DNA of 35,097 bases from the NCBI GenBank assembly GCA_015231405.1, contig JADGBR010000036.1, positions 1 to 35,097 on the forward strand, given 5' to 3'. A model generated the notes under the pieces. The model had not been told where the DNA came from. It did not search any database and saw only the letters and a program-made list of their open reading frames with translations. The translations under genes and the position numbers were made by a program. This DNA comes from Candidatus Omnitrophota bacterium (GTDB lineage: Bacteria > Omnitrophota > Gorgyraeia > Tantalellales > Tantalellaceae). Shown piece by piece: positions 24,931 to 31,811 of the stretch (the first letter of the stretch is position 1; the number at the start of each line of letters is the position of its first letter).

Positions 24931-26217
24931 TCATCGGACGAGGCGGAGTCTCGCGTATTCCGCTTCGGGGCTGTCGGGATATTTTTCCAGTATTTTCCGG
25001 TAAAGCTCGCGGGCTTTATCGGGGTCAGCTAAAGGACCTTCGAAGATGACCGCTATCGCGCAATCGGCGAGGCTCAGAAGAGCCGAATCGGGATGTTTAC
25101 GGGATATGTCGCCGAAGACCGCTATACTTTTCGCGTGCTCGCCTATCTTTTCGTAATACGCACCGATGAATAAACGCAGTATGACGTCATATTTAGGATC
25201 GGGGTGTTCATCCAGGAAAGCCTCGAAACTCGCGATGTTCGAGAGATATTTATCTTTCCTTCCCTCGACGAACGCTTCCTTCAATTCCCCGAGGATCTTA
25301 CCCATCTCCCGGATAAGAGCGCTTGAGCTTTTATCGGATATGTATACAATGGGCATCTCAAGCATTTCTTTTACCCTTTCGGTGCCGCCCGAAATGATAA
25401 GAGCTACCTGCTCCTTATTCCCCATGCCGTAGAGCTCGCTCATATCGGCTATTTCCCCGCCCAGCATGCGCGAAGGCTCTGGTGGGTTTTTACCCTTATC
25501 GATAACTACTTTCTCCCCGGGGTTAACTAGTATACCTCCGTCTTTTTTTATCCGGCCGTCAATATCCTTACCATCGATCCTCACCGCCCCGGTCAATACC
25601 CCTACCCAGGTGTTCGCCATGGACGGAGCGGACTTTACCATAAAATCCGTCCCTACCACTGACACCAGGGCGCTCCCGGTCTCGAGGCTCATCTTGTCAT
25701 GGATCGGCAAAACCTTCCGGAAATATGTAAGGACATCCCCTTTATCCATGACGTATTTTATTTCCGACCGGAAGATCTTTGACGGAAGTTCCTTGATCAA
25801 AAGCTCCGATCCGCTCCTCAGCCTCATATAGTATTTTCCGTCCGATACAAGGTCACACTCTCCGTCGTCGAATGTTTTTATGATATCTCCCTCGCCTAGA
25901 CCCGGGTAACCCTCGCCGGCGAAGTACCACCTATTCGCGGAACTGTCGAATATTTTCACGGTCCCCTTCGCGTTAGAGACATGCGGCCGCGCCGGGGTTA
26001 CCAGCAAATATAGGGCCACGCCTATAACAAGCGCCAGGGCCGCGGCGAAATATAATCCGTGGTTACCGCGGTCCGGGGAGGGCGTCTGGGAAACATCAGC
26101 CAGCCGGCGGGAGAACTTATCCCATACTCTGTCGTCCGGAGCGATATCCGGGGAATCATCCCGAAGAAGGCCGCGAAGCCGCTTTTCCATATCATTGCCT
26201 GAATAGCTTCTCGTCAT
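24931..26217 (-). CDS. FecR-domain membrane anti-sigma regulator with TPR-like C-terminus
   Basis: A 428-residue probable partner of the ECF sigma factor. Residues 1-50 form a short cytoplasmic part (VWDKFSRRLADV) that could bind sigma. One membrane helix spans 55-74 (YFAAALALVIGVALYLL). An external FecR-type domain covers about 80-260 (GEGDIIKTFDDGE, LETGSALVSVVGTDFMV, VLTGAVRIDG, VNPGEKVVI). Residues about 320-428 are helical and TPR-like, ending KILEKYPDSPEAEYARLRL. The start overlaps the sigma stop as ATGA, so the two are translated together. FecR domains usually relay an envelope signal to release the sigma factor. No TonB-type receptor is nearby, so the sensing route differs from the classical Fec system. 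Confidence 0.9.
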   Translation of the reverse strand: MTRSYSGNDMEKRLRGLLRDDSPDIAPDDRVWDKFSRRLADVSQTPSPDRGNHGLYFAAALALVIGVALYLLVTPARPHVSNAKGTVKIFDSSANRWYFAGEGYPGLGEGDIIKTFDDGECDLVSDGKYYMRLRSGSELLIKELPSKIFRSEIKYVMDKGDVLTYFRKVLPIHDKMSLETGSALVSVVGTDFMVKSAPSMANTWVGVLTGAVRIDGKDIDGRIKKDGGILVNPGEKVVIDKGKNPPEPSRMLGGEIADMSELYGMGNKEQVALIISGGTERVKEMLEMPIVYISDKSSSALIREMGKILGELKEAFVEGRKDKYLSNIASFEAFLDEHPDPKYDVILRLFIGAYYEKIGEHAKSIAVFGDISRKHPDSALLSLADCAIAVIFEGPLADPDKARELYRKILEKYPDSPEAEYARLRLVR

Positions 26218-26828
26218 AGACTTCCTTTCCTCGCTCGTTCTATGAGCTTATATAACGCCTCTCTGGCCCTTGAAAGCCTCACACCCAGTGTGTTTTCGCT
26301 TATATCAAGTACTTCTGAGGCTTCCGCGTAAGAGAGCCCCTGGACATCGCATAGAAGCAGCGCCTCGCCGTATTTTTTATCCAGGCGCCTTATCAGTTCA
26401 TACAGGTACTCCTTAAGATCTTCCTTTTCAACCAGCCCGTCAGGCCTGTACGAATCGTCACCGATCATACTGTGCAGCGTGGCGCCTGTCTCTTCATCGA
26501 CGGGCCTATCCATAGAGGTGAGCATGGCTCTTTCTTTTTTTCGGCTATTGTACGCTTTCCTGGCGCAATTGGTCGCTATCTTGTAAAGCCAGCCCGTGAA
26601 CTTGCCCCTTTCGTCATATCCTTGAAGGTTCCTGTACGCCTGTATGAACACCTCCACGGCAGCGTCTTCCGCTATCCCGTGATCCATCAGATAATGCGTC
26701 AAATACCTGTGGATCCTGGAATAATACTTTTTAAAGATCACGCCGAACGCGTCCTTGTCGCCTTTCGATGCCTTTTCTATGAGTTCTTCGATAGGCGTAT
26801 CTATATCTCGCGAACGTCGGACGTCCAT
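26214..26828 (-). CDS. ECF (sigma-70 family, RpoE-like) sigma factor
   Basis: A 204-residue sigma factor. Region 2 (about 12-90) includes AFGVIFKKYYSRIHRYL, DAAVEVFIQAYRNL and FTGWLYKIATNCARKAY. Region 4 (about 135-195) includes YGEALLLCDVQGLSYAEAS and a recognition helix ENTLGVRLSRAREAL. It would direct RNA polymerase to a specific promoter set. The start at 26828 is preferred over the ATG at 26846, because 26846 lies within the conserved box at 26844-26875 that looks like its own promoter. The downstream FecR gene overlaps by 4 bp. It is likely autoregulated, judging from that box, which recurs before the secreted protein gene at 28367-29500. Confidence 0.93.
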   Translation of the reverse strand: MDVRRSRDIDTPIEELIEKASKGDKDAFGVIFKKYYSRIHRYLTHYLMDHGIAEDAAVEVFIQAYRNLQGYDERGKFTGWLYKIATNCARKAYNSRKKERAMLTSMDRPVDEETGATLHSMIGDDSYRPDGLVEKEDLKEYLYELIRRLDKKYGEALLLCDVQGLSYAEASEVLDISENTLGVRLSRAREALYKLIERARKGSL

Positions 26829-26843
26829 TCCCCGCCTTACTAT

Positions 26844-26875
26844 CATAATCTAAAAAAAGCCGGATTTATTACACG
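26844..26875 (-). promoter_or_regulatory. Candidate ECF-type promoter box, copy A (before the sigma gene)
   Basis: On the minus strand, CGTGTAA (26869-26875), 13 bp, then TTTTAGATTATG (26844-26855). The same two elements with the identical 13-bp gap occur at 29554-29585. The intervening bases differ. Confidence 0.6.
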
Positions 26876-26881
26876 TTATTT

Positions 26882-28198
26882 CTACCGGACCCTGTCGTCA
26901 AGGAAGAACAGGTACCGTGTCCTGTCCTTTTCTTTTGAGATGGAAACTGGAAGAGCTTTCTTGAGGTCGCCCTTAACGGACCCGATAAAAAAGCGGATAA
27001 GACTTTTGACCTCTTTAATATACTTAGCCCTCACGGCTTCTATCTGCTTATCCGTCTCGAGCGCTTTTTTTTCGTCATCGCTCAATTCATCGTATTTTTT
27101 TGCCTTCAGCTCAAGTATCCTTTCGTCCACTTTATTCATAAGCTCCAGAGGGTCTTTCTCATCCTTCAATTTCAGGATGCCCGAGATCTTGAGATAATAC
27201 CCTTTTGTAATGGCGAGATACCCTTTCACGAGAGCCAACTGCTCGTTCCTCAGCCATTCGAACTTGGAAGCAAGCATGACGAGATCTACGCCTTTCATAA
27301 AGTTGTTCTTTCCATGGGCAATTTTTATGAAATGTTCCAGGGCATCCATCATTCCCTGGATATCCGTATCGCGACCTTCGTTGATATCCCTCATTTTCTC
27401 GAGGCTCTTAAATATGTAATATTCCTCCAGTTGCGTTACTTTTAACCCGCCGGTCAAGTTAAGCCCAAGGCCCTCCTGGCCTGGTCCGCCATCCGCTATG
27501 TCCCCGAGCGGGTTTTCTTGATAATTTGGCCCGAGCTCCGGATATTCGGCGTCCGAAAGCCGATCCTCTCTCTCCTGGTCCGTAAATATGTCCGGCGCTA
27601 ATGGATCAGCCGGCAGATCTTCGTCGTCGGCAAAGGCGGCATGTTTACGTTTACCGGGCATTTGCTCCTGGGTATACACTGTCTTCTTCCATAAAGTCGG
27701 CGGGCCCGGCGTCCGGTCGGGATCTTTCCACGTTGACCCCGTTTCGGGTCTATGCATAATGGGTATCTCTCCCGTAATAGCTATTATCATCGGTTCATAG
27801 TTTGGATTATAGGTACCATTATAATAATCGCTTTCCCCCGATGATTTCCCTACTGAAAGAGTCCCGATATCCCCCAGCCGGGCGATCAACGCCTGGTCAA
27901 AATCATGTGAAAAGACATACGTGTCCGTATCGGGATAATACGTCAGCGTATTTTCGCTCATCGGGTCCTGGACCGTCATCGCCCCGTTGTTACCGGAAAG
28001 CCCAGGAACTCCCTGAATTTGTGAGACGCCGTTCTTTGTCGCGATCAGGTCATTCTTAGTGTCCGCCTGGCCTTGGGAAAAAACCGGCTGCTGCAAAAGC
28101 GGATCGTTGATAGTAGTTGTCAGGCTATCATCTTTCCCAAATGAATAAGGGTTCTCCGCTAAAAAGATAATAAAGAGTATAAATCTAAAAATCTTCAT
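26882..28198 (-). CDS. Uncharacterised secreted protein
   Basis: A 438-residue protein not recognised as a known family. An N-terminal signal (MKIFRFILFIIFLAENPYSF) implies export. Residues about 25-250 are low in hydrophobics and rich in P, D, G and N, with strand-like pieces. Residues about 255-438 are helical and charged (KLKDEKDPLELMNKVDERI, KKYDELSDDEKKALETDK). It is not a lipoprotein, because no cysteine follows the signal. The stop is only 35 bp before the sigma-gene start region, and it has its own sigma-70-type promoter, so it may be cotranscribed into the sigma operon or independent. Position between the sigma gene and the beta-solenoid gene suggests a shared envelope role. No reliable function. 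Confidence 0.85.
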   Translation of the reverse strand: MKIFRFILFIIFLAENPYSFGKDDSLTTTINDPLLQQPVFSQGQADTKNDLIATKNGVSQIQGVPGLSGNNGAMTVQDPMSENTLTYYPDTDTYVFSHDFDQALIARLGDIGTLSVGKSSGESDYYNGTYNPNYEPMIIAITGEIPIMHRPETGSTWKDPDRTPGPPTLWKKTVYTQEQMPGKRKHAAFADDEDLPADPLAPDIFTDQEREDRLSDAEYPELGPNYQENPLGDIADGGPGQEGLGLNLTGGLKVTQLEEYYIFKSLEKMRDINEGRDTDIQGMMDALEHFIKIAHGKNNFMKGVDLVMLASKFEWLRNEQLALVKGYLAITKGYYLKISGILKLKDEKDPLELMNKVDERILELKAKKYDELSDDEKKALETDKQIEAVRAKYIKEVKSLIRFFIGSVKGDLKKALPVSISKEKDRTRYLFFLDDRVR

Positions 28199-28237
28199 TT
28201 TTTCATGTCATTTGTTGGTCTAACGCTACCGAGAATT

Positions 28238-28265
28238 ATTATACCTGTAAAAATCCAATAAGCAA
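28238..28265 (-). promoter_or_regulatory. Sigma-70-type promoter of the secreted protein gene
   Basis: TTGCTT (28260-28265), 16-bp spacer, perfect TATAAT (28238-28243) on the minus strand. The predicted leader is about 33 nt to the ATG at 28198. No clear ribosome site follows. Confidence 0.6.
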
Positions 28266-28305
28266 ATTTTTAATAATAAAACATCCAAGATCGTCCGAAA
28301 ACATT

Positions 28306-28340
28306 TGGGACATCCCATTTTTTCACAATGGGATGTCCCA
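28306..28340. terminator. Perfect 14-bp hairpin after the beta-solenoid gene
   Basis: 28306-28319 and 28327-28340 are exact reverse complements (core GGGACATCCCATT), with a 7-nt loop. It lies 27 bp after the stop of the gene ending at 28367, where a terminator is expected, but the following minus-strand sequence has no clean T-run. It may instead be a mobile REP-like hairpin. Confidence 0.5.
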
Positions 28341-28366
28341 TACGTTTAACCGTTACATTCATTCCT

Positions 28367-29500
28367 CTATTCCGCGCTAAACTCACTTCGGACGGTAAGA
28401 ACGCTTCCTCCCCTCAATGCCGGATTATCCTTTATCGGATTAAACCCGCCGGCGGGCGTTCTGTCAAAAATAGAGTTCTTATTTGAGACCTCTTGTATTA
28501 TTCTCACCTGATAACCCGACCTGGGCGCGGGATCCCCGATCTTGTTATCTATGACATTTGGCGGGATCGACCCGGTGATCTCAATGGTATTTACAGGGTC
28601 GGACACTACTTCACCCACAGTGCCGTTACCTCCCGCGGAACCGATAGTTCCTGTGAAATACTCCGGACCGCTAACGACAATGGCAGGTCCGCCTGTGACC
28701 GGGGTGTTGCTGCCAATATTTATGGTGCTTCCTATATTTATTAAGTCGCGGGAGCTGATTATTGATGTTCCTCCATTATCAATGATCGATGTCACCGTTC
28801 CGTTCCCGTTCCTAATGACCACATCACCGATCCCCGGGTCGACCTGTAGCCCGTTATTCAATTCCAGGGCTATCACATCGATCGTACCGGAGTTGCTGAC
28901 GGATGTTGAGTTCACCTTCAGCGTCCCTCCCGTTATACTCCCCTGATTAACGAAATTAACCGCCTTGACCGAAAGCGACCCGTTTATTTCGATCTTACCT
29001 TTAATAAGCATATCCCCCGCGACAGAAATGGACACGTCCCCGTTTATCTTCCAAACGGTGTTCACCCCTATGTTCAGGCTATCATAGTTGTACCGACCCG
29101 ATGATAATTCCAGCACGGTAGTACCTATGAGGGTCCCGCCGACCGAACTTCCCTCTATTCTCCTGTCTATTTCCTTTATCAGCGCCTGCAAATTATCCGT
29201 TTCCGGCAGCTCTTTTTTCTTATCGGCCTTTTTTAGAACGACGGACATATCGGCCGGCTTTACCTCACCATTCTTCCTCTTGCCCTCTTTTTTTATACCC
29301 CTGATATCCCAGATGCCGAACACATTTTTTCTGCCCAGATCGTATTTGCCTCCGACCAGTAAGTCCTGACCATAAAGGTCAAAAACCCCCTCACTATTGA
29401 AATCCCGCAATGCACTTCCCGCAAAAGCTTGGCTAGCCCCGAACGCGATCAAACCCGCTAACAATATCCCGCAGAACGCTATCTGCTTTCCGTTCTTCAT
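28367..29500 (-). CDS. Secreted beta-solenoid-like surface protein
   Basis: A 377-residue protein with a clean signal peptide (cleavage probably after AFA, about residue 27). Residues about 120-300 consist of short repeated strands of the N/G/S/V/I type (VWKINGDVSISVAGDMLIKG, SVKAVNFVNQGSITGGTLKV, SVSNSGTIDVIALELNNG). This pattern fits a right-handed beta-helix such as those in adhesins and filamentous surface proteins. No hemolysin-type secretion tail, anchor or catalytic motif is seen. The ATG at 29500 has GGGGGAG four bases upstream. The upstream region carries copy B of the ECF box and a dyad, so it is a likely target of the ECF sigma factor encoded 2.5 kb away. Function is unknown. Confidence 0.84.
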   Translation of the reverse strand: MKNGKQIAFCGILLAGLIAFGASQAFAGSALRDFNSEGVFDLYGQDLLVGGKYDLGRKNVFGIWDIRGIKKEGKRKNGEVKPADMSVVLKKADKKKELPETDNLQALIKEIDRRIEGSSVGGTLIGTTVLELSSGRYNYDSLNIGVNTVWKINGDVSISVAGDMLIKGKIEINGSLSVKAVNFVNQGSITGGTLKVNSTSVSNSGTIDVIALELNNGLQVDPGIGDVVIRNGNGTVTSIIDNGGTSIISSRDLINIGSTINIGSNTPVTGGPAIVVSGPEYFTGTIGSAGGNGTVGEVVSDPVNTIEITGSIPPNVIDNKIGDPAPRSGYQVRIIQEVSNKNSIFDRTPAGGFNPIKDNPALRGGSVLTVRSEFSAE

Positions 29501-29523
29501 ATTACTCCCCCTTTTCTGGTTTT

Positions 29524-29556
29524 ATGTAAGCGCTGGAATCACCTGATTACTTACAT
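29524..29556. promoter_or_regulatory. Dyad overlapping the ECF box of the beta-solenoid gene
   Basis: ATGTAAG (29524-29530) and CTTACAT (29550-29556) are exact reverse complements around a 19-bp spacer that itself contains AATC/GATT. The right arm overlaps the end of the box at 29554-29565. It could be an operator or, if transcribed, a leader hairpin. Confidence 0.4.
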
Positions 29557-29585
29557 AATCTAAAATAAGAGAGGATCCTTACACG
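29554..29585 (-). promoter_or_regulatory. Candidate ECF-type promoter box, copy B (before the beta-solenoid gene)
   Basis: On the minus strand, CGTGTAA (29579-29585), 13 bp, then TTTTAGATTATG (29554-29565), matching copy A at 26844-26875 in both elements and in spacing. Transcription would start near 29547, giving a leader of about 47 nt to the ATG at 29500. Confidence 0.6.
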
Positions 29586-29640
29586 ATTTTACTGGCTTTT
29601 TTATTATTAACGAAAATTCTGGGTAGGAACTCATACCGAA

Positions 29641-29668
29641 TCACGAAACACGAACCACGAATCACGAT
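29641..29668. repeat. Four 7-bp tandem units (TCACGAA type)
   Basis: TCACGAA, ACACGAA, CCACGAA, TCACGAT in exact 7-bp register on the plus strand, just after the SIMPL gene stop at 29677. Confidence 0.65.
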
Positions 29669-29676
29669 CGTATAGG

Positions 29677-30408
29677 TCACTTGACAAAGTACTTGATCTC
29701 GACGACGCTCTTTATCTCTTTCTCTATGCTTGTAGTATCGTTGTAGCCATAGTCAGAAACATCGGTCGAGTTCTTGGGGGTTATCTGGAAAACGCCGACC
29801 CTAACGTCGGCGATCGAGCCGAGTTTAAATTTGCCTTCTTTCGCTATTTTTATCGCCCTTTCCCTGGCGTTGGCAGTGGCTTTACCTATCATTTCTATCT
29901 TCAGACCCTCGAGAGCTGTGTAGTGGTATTCCGGGCTCATGATGTCGAGCTTCACACCCTCGTCCAGGAGTTCTATCATTTCCGATGATATTTTCTCGAC
30001 TTTTTTCACGTCTTTCGTCTCGACCCTTATGGTCTGAGAAAGCACGTATTTGACGAGTTCTTCGGTATCGAACCCTCTGTCGTTGATCTTATAAACTTCC
30101 TGTATAGAGGCCGGCTTCACCACAAGTTCGCCGGAAGTGACAGTATGCTCCTTTCCCAGATATATCCTCAGCTTGTCCCTGTCTGCGGCCAGTTTTTTAT
30201 AACATTCTTTTATGTCCGGGCTTTCCGTCTTTATGACGGCCTCAATGATACCCAGGTCCGAAAGTATTTCCTGTTTGGCGTAACCCGTAACCTGTACATA
30301 TCCTTTATTCTTGATGCTCACCGCCGTGTTAGAGAGAATATTCGCGGTAAAGATAAGCGCCATGCCCATAATAACGGCTATAACTATCGCGACAAGCCCT
30401 TTATTCAT
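29677..30408 (-). CDS. SIMPL-domain (DUF541) periplasmic protein
   Basis: A 243-residue protein with an N-terminal signal or membrane anchor (about 5-26, VAIVIAVIMGMALIFTANIL), followed by a SIMPL domain. Typical features are the early VTGYAKQEI..DLGIIEAVIKTE strand pair, the long helix with repeated K/R/D, and the region GKATANARERAIKIAKEG followed by a short strand. The family has varied envelope-stress-related links but no defined reaction. The start at 30408 has AGGGGGA just upstream, and the first 8 bases overlap the end of the STAS gene, so the two genes are cotranscribed and probably translationally coupled. Why a periplasmic SIMPL protein pairs with a cytosolic STAS protein is unclear. 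Confidence 0.89.
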   Translation of the reverse strand: MNKGLVAIVIAVIMGMALIFTANILSNTAVSIKNKGYVQVTGYAKQEILSDLGIIEAVIKTESPDIKECYKKLAADRDKLRIYLGKEHTVTSGELVVKPASIQEVYKINDRGFDTEELVKYVLSQTIRVETKDVKKVEKISSEMIELLDEGVKLDIMSPEYHYTALEGLKIEMIGKATANARERAIKIAKEGKFKLGSIADVRVGVFQITPKNSTDVSDYGYNDTTSIEKEIKSVVEIKYFVK

Positions 30409-30787
30409 TTTTCCCCCTTTTAGCCATCGCTTTTAACGCGGTCTCTTCGCACTTATAGGAACACACTACGCTTTTTATCCGGAGTACCTCGACTATGGCT
30501 TTCGCTTCCTTGTTAAGGTTTATCGCCCCTACTTTCAGCCCCTTTTTCAAATGGTCCTTCATCACGCTTATGAGACACGCGAAAGCCGAGGAATCCACCC
30601 CGGTGACTCCCTTAAAATCGAGGATGATCCCTTTTATTTTATGTTTGCCGCTTGAAACTTTAACCTGCCTGCATATGTTAGGGGTCGTTTCCTTGGTGAA
30701 CACCCCCGCTATGCGGATCATCATGACCCCGTCAACTATCTCCCGGTCCTGTACGTACCCCGCCTGTTTTTTCGCCGTCATTCCCAT
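30401..30787 (-). CDS. STAS-domain protein (anti-sigma-factor antagonist-like)
   Basis: A 128-residue single STAS domain, SpoIIAA/anti-anti-sigma type. The strand IKGIILDFKGVTGVD leads to the phospho-acceptor site D65-S66-S67 (VDSSAFACLISVM), and the basic helix RIKSVVC..EETALKAM closes the fold. Such proteins are switched by phosphorylation of the serine and bind anti-sigma kinases. No RsbW-type kinase or PP2C phosphatase is encoded in the window, so its partner is elsewhere. The ATG at 30787 has no strong ribosome site; ATG at codon 3 is the alternative. It is the first gene of a two-gene unit with SIMPL, divergent from ispH. I could not identify a clear promoter in 30788-30860. Confidence 0.91.
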   Translation of the reverse strand: MGMTAKKQAGYVQDREIVDGVMMIRIAGVFTKETTPNICRQVKVSSGKHKIKGIILDFKGVTGVDSSAFACLISVMKDHLKKGLKVGAINLNKEAKAIVEVLRIKSVVCSYKCEETALKAMAKRGKNE

Positions 30788-30860
30788 TTTTAGTGTTTTC
30801 TTTCTCCCTAATGTATTTTACAATGAATACTGCTAAATAGACAGATAAAATATTTTAATT

Positions 30861-30931
30861 GGTGTCAGGCCTCCCCATTGGACAAAAGAGGCGAAGATAA
30901 GAGAATATGTCCAATGGGGAGGCCTGACACC
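30861..30931. repeat. Perfect 24-bp inverted repeat in front of ispH
   Basis: 30861-30884 and 30908-30931 are exact reverse complements (arm begins GGTGTCAGGCCTCCCC), with a 23-bp loop rich in A and G. It ends 13 bp before the ispH start and lies between ispH and the divergent STAS gene. It looks like a REP/MITE-like palindrome or a leader hairpin. Confidence 0.85.
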
Positions 30932-30944
30932 GCTACTTACTCGT

Positions 30945-31811
30945 ATGAAAATATCGGTCGCCAAATCCGCGGGGTTCTGTTTTGGGGTTAAAAGGGCTAT
31001 AGATATAGCCCTCGATACGGCAAAAAATGCTTCAAGCGTCCTCATGCTTGGAGATATCGTCCACAACGAGAACGTTATTTCGGAGATAAATAAAGCCGGG
31101 ATAAAGAAGATACGGACACTTTCTTCCGGTAAAGGCAAAACCCTCCTCATCCGCGCCCATGGGACTGCCAGATCAACCATTGAGAAAGCACGGAATAAGG
31201 GATACACGATAGTCGACGCCACCTGCCCCATGGTCAAGGAGATACAGAAAAAAGCCGTGCAGATGGAAAAAGAAGGCTATACCGTAATAGTTATCGGCGA
31301 AAAAAAGCACGACGAGGTAAAGGGCATAATAGGGCAGCTCTCGAAAAGACCCGTAGTTATAGACGGTCCGGCGAGTCCGTTCTTCGCTAAGCCCCGCAAA
31401 CTTAAAAAGGCAGCCGTTGTAGTCCAGTCCACACAGAACCCCGAGACTGTTCGCGCAATCGTGAAAAAGCTCGCCCCGTACGCCGGGGAACTTCTTTTCA
31501 ACGATACTATCTGCAACCCTACGAAAATAAAGCAGAAAGAGGCGAGGATAATACCCCTCGAGAACGACGTCGTCATCGTCATAGGGTCGAAAGCGAGCGC
31601 CAACACTAAAAGGCTTTACGAGATATCCAGGGCCCTAAATCCAAGGACGCACTGGATAAATTCCGACGGCGAGCTCGACCGGGAATGGTTCCGGGGCGTT
31701 TCATCGGTAGGAATAACCGCGGGAGCGTCTACGCCTGATCCGACAATACGAAAAGTAATAGCGGCTATAAAGGTTATCGGGGGGGGAAACTTGAACTGGA
31801 GTGGAAGTTAA
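30945..31811 (+). CDS. ispH: 4-hydroxy-3-methylbut-2-enyl diphosphate reductase
   Basis: Last enzyme of the non-mevalonate (MEP) isoprenoid pathway, reducing HMBPP to IPP and DMAPP with an iron-sulfur cluster. Cluster cysteines are C12 (AGFCFGVKRA), C94 (DATCPMVKE) and C190 (NDTICNPT). Substrate-binding H40, H72 (AHG), H122 and E124 (KKHDEVKG) match the family. The 288 residues are normal length. The ATG has no ribosome site, and a 24-bp inverted repeat ends 13 bp upstream, so its expression signal is unclear. Its stop TAA overlaps that of the convergent diguanylate cyclase gene within the palindrome TTAA. No other isoprenoid gene is nearby. Confidence 0.97.
   Translation: MKISVAKSAGFCFGVKRAIDIALDTAKNASSVLMLGDIVHNENVISEINKAGIKKIRTLSSGKGKTLLIRAHGTARSTIEKARNKGYTIVDATCPMVKEIQKKAVQMEKEGYTVIVIGEKKHDEVKGIIGQLSKRPVVIDGPASPFFAKPRKLKKAAVVVQSTQNPETVRAIVKKLAPYAGELLFNDTICNPTKIKQKEARIIPLENDVVIVIGSKASANTKRLYEISRALNPRTHWINSDGELDREWFRGVSSVGITAGASTPDPTIRKVIAAIKVIGGGNLNWSGS

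Noticed and set aside
30788-30860. A promoter for the STAS/SIMPL unit
   Set aside because: Several AT-rich hexamers are present (TAAAAT, TACATT), but none has an acceptable -35 at proper spacing.
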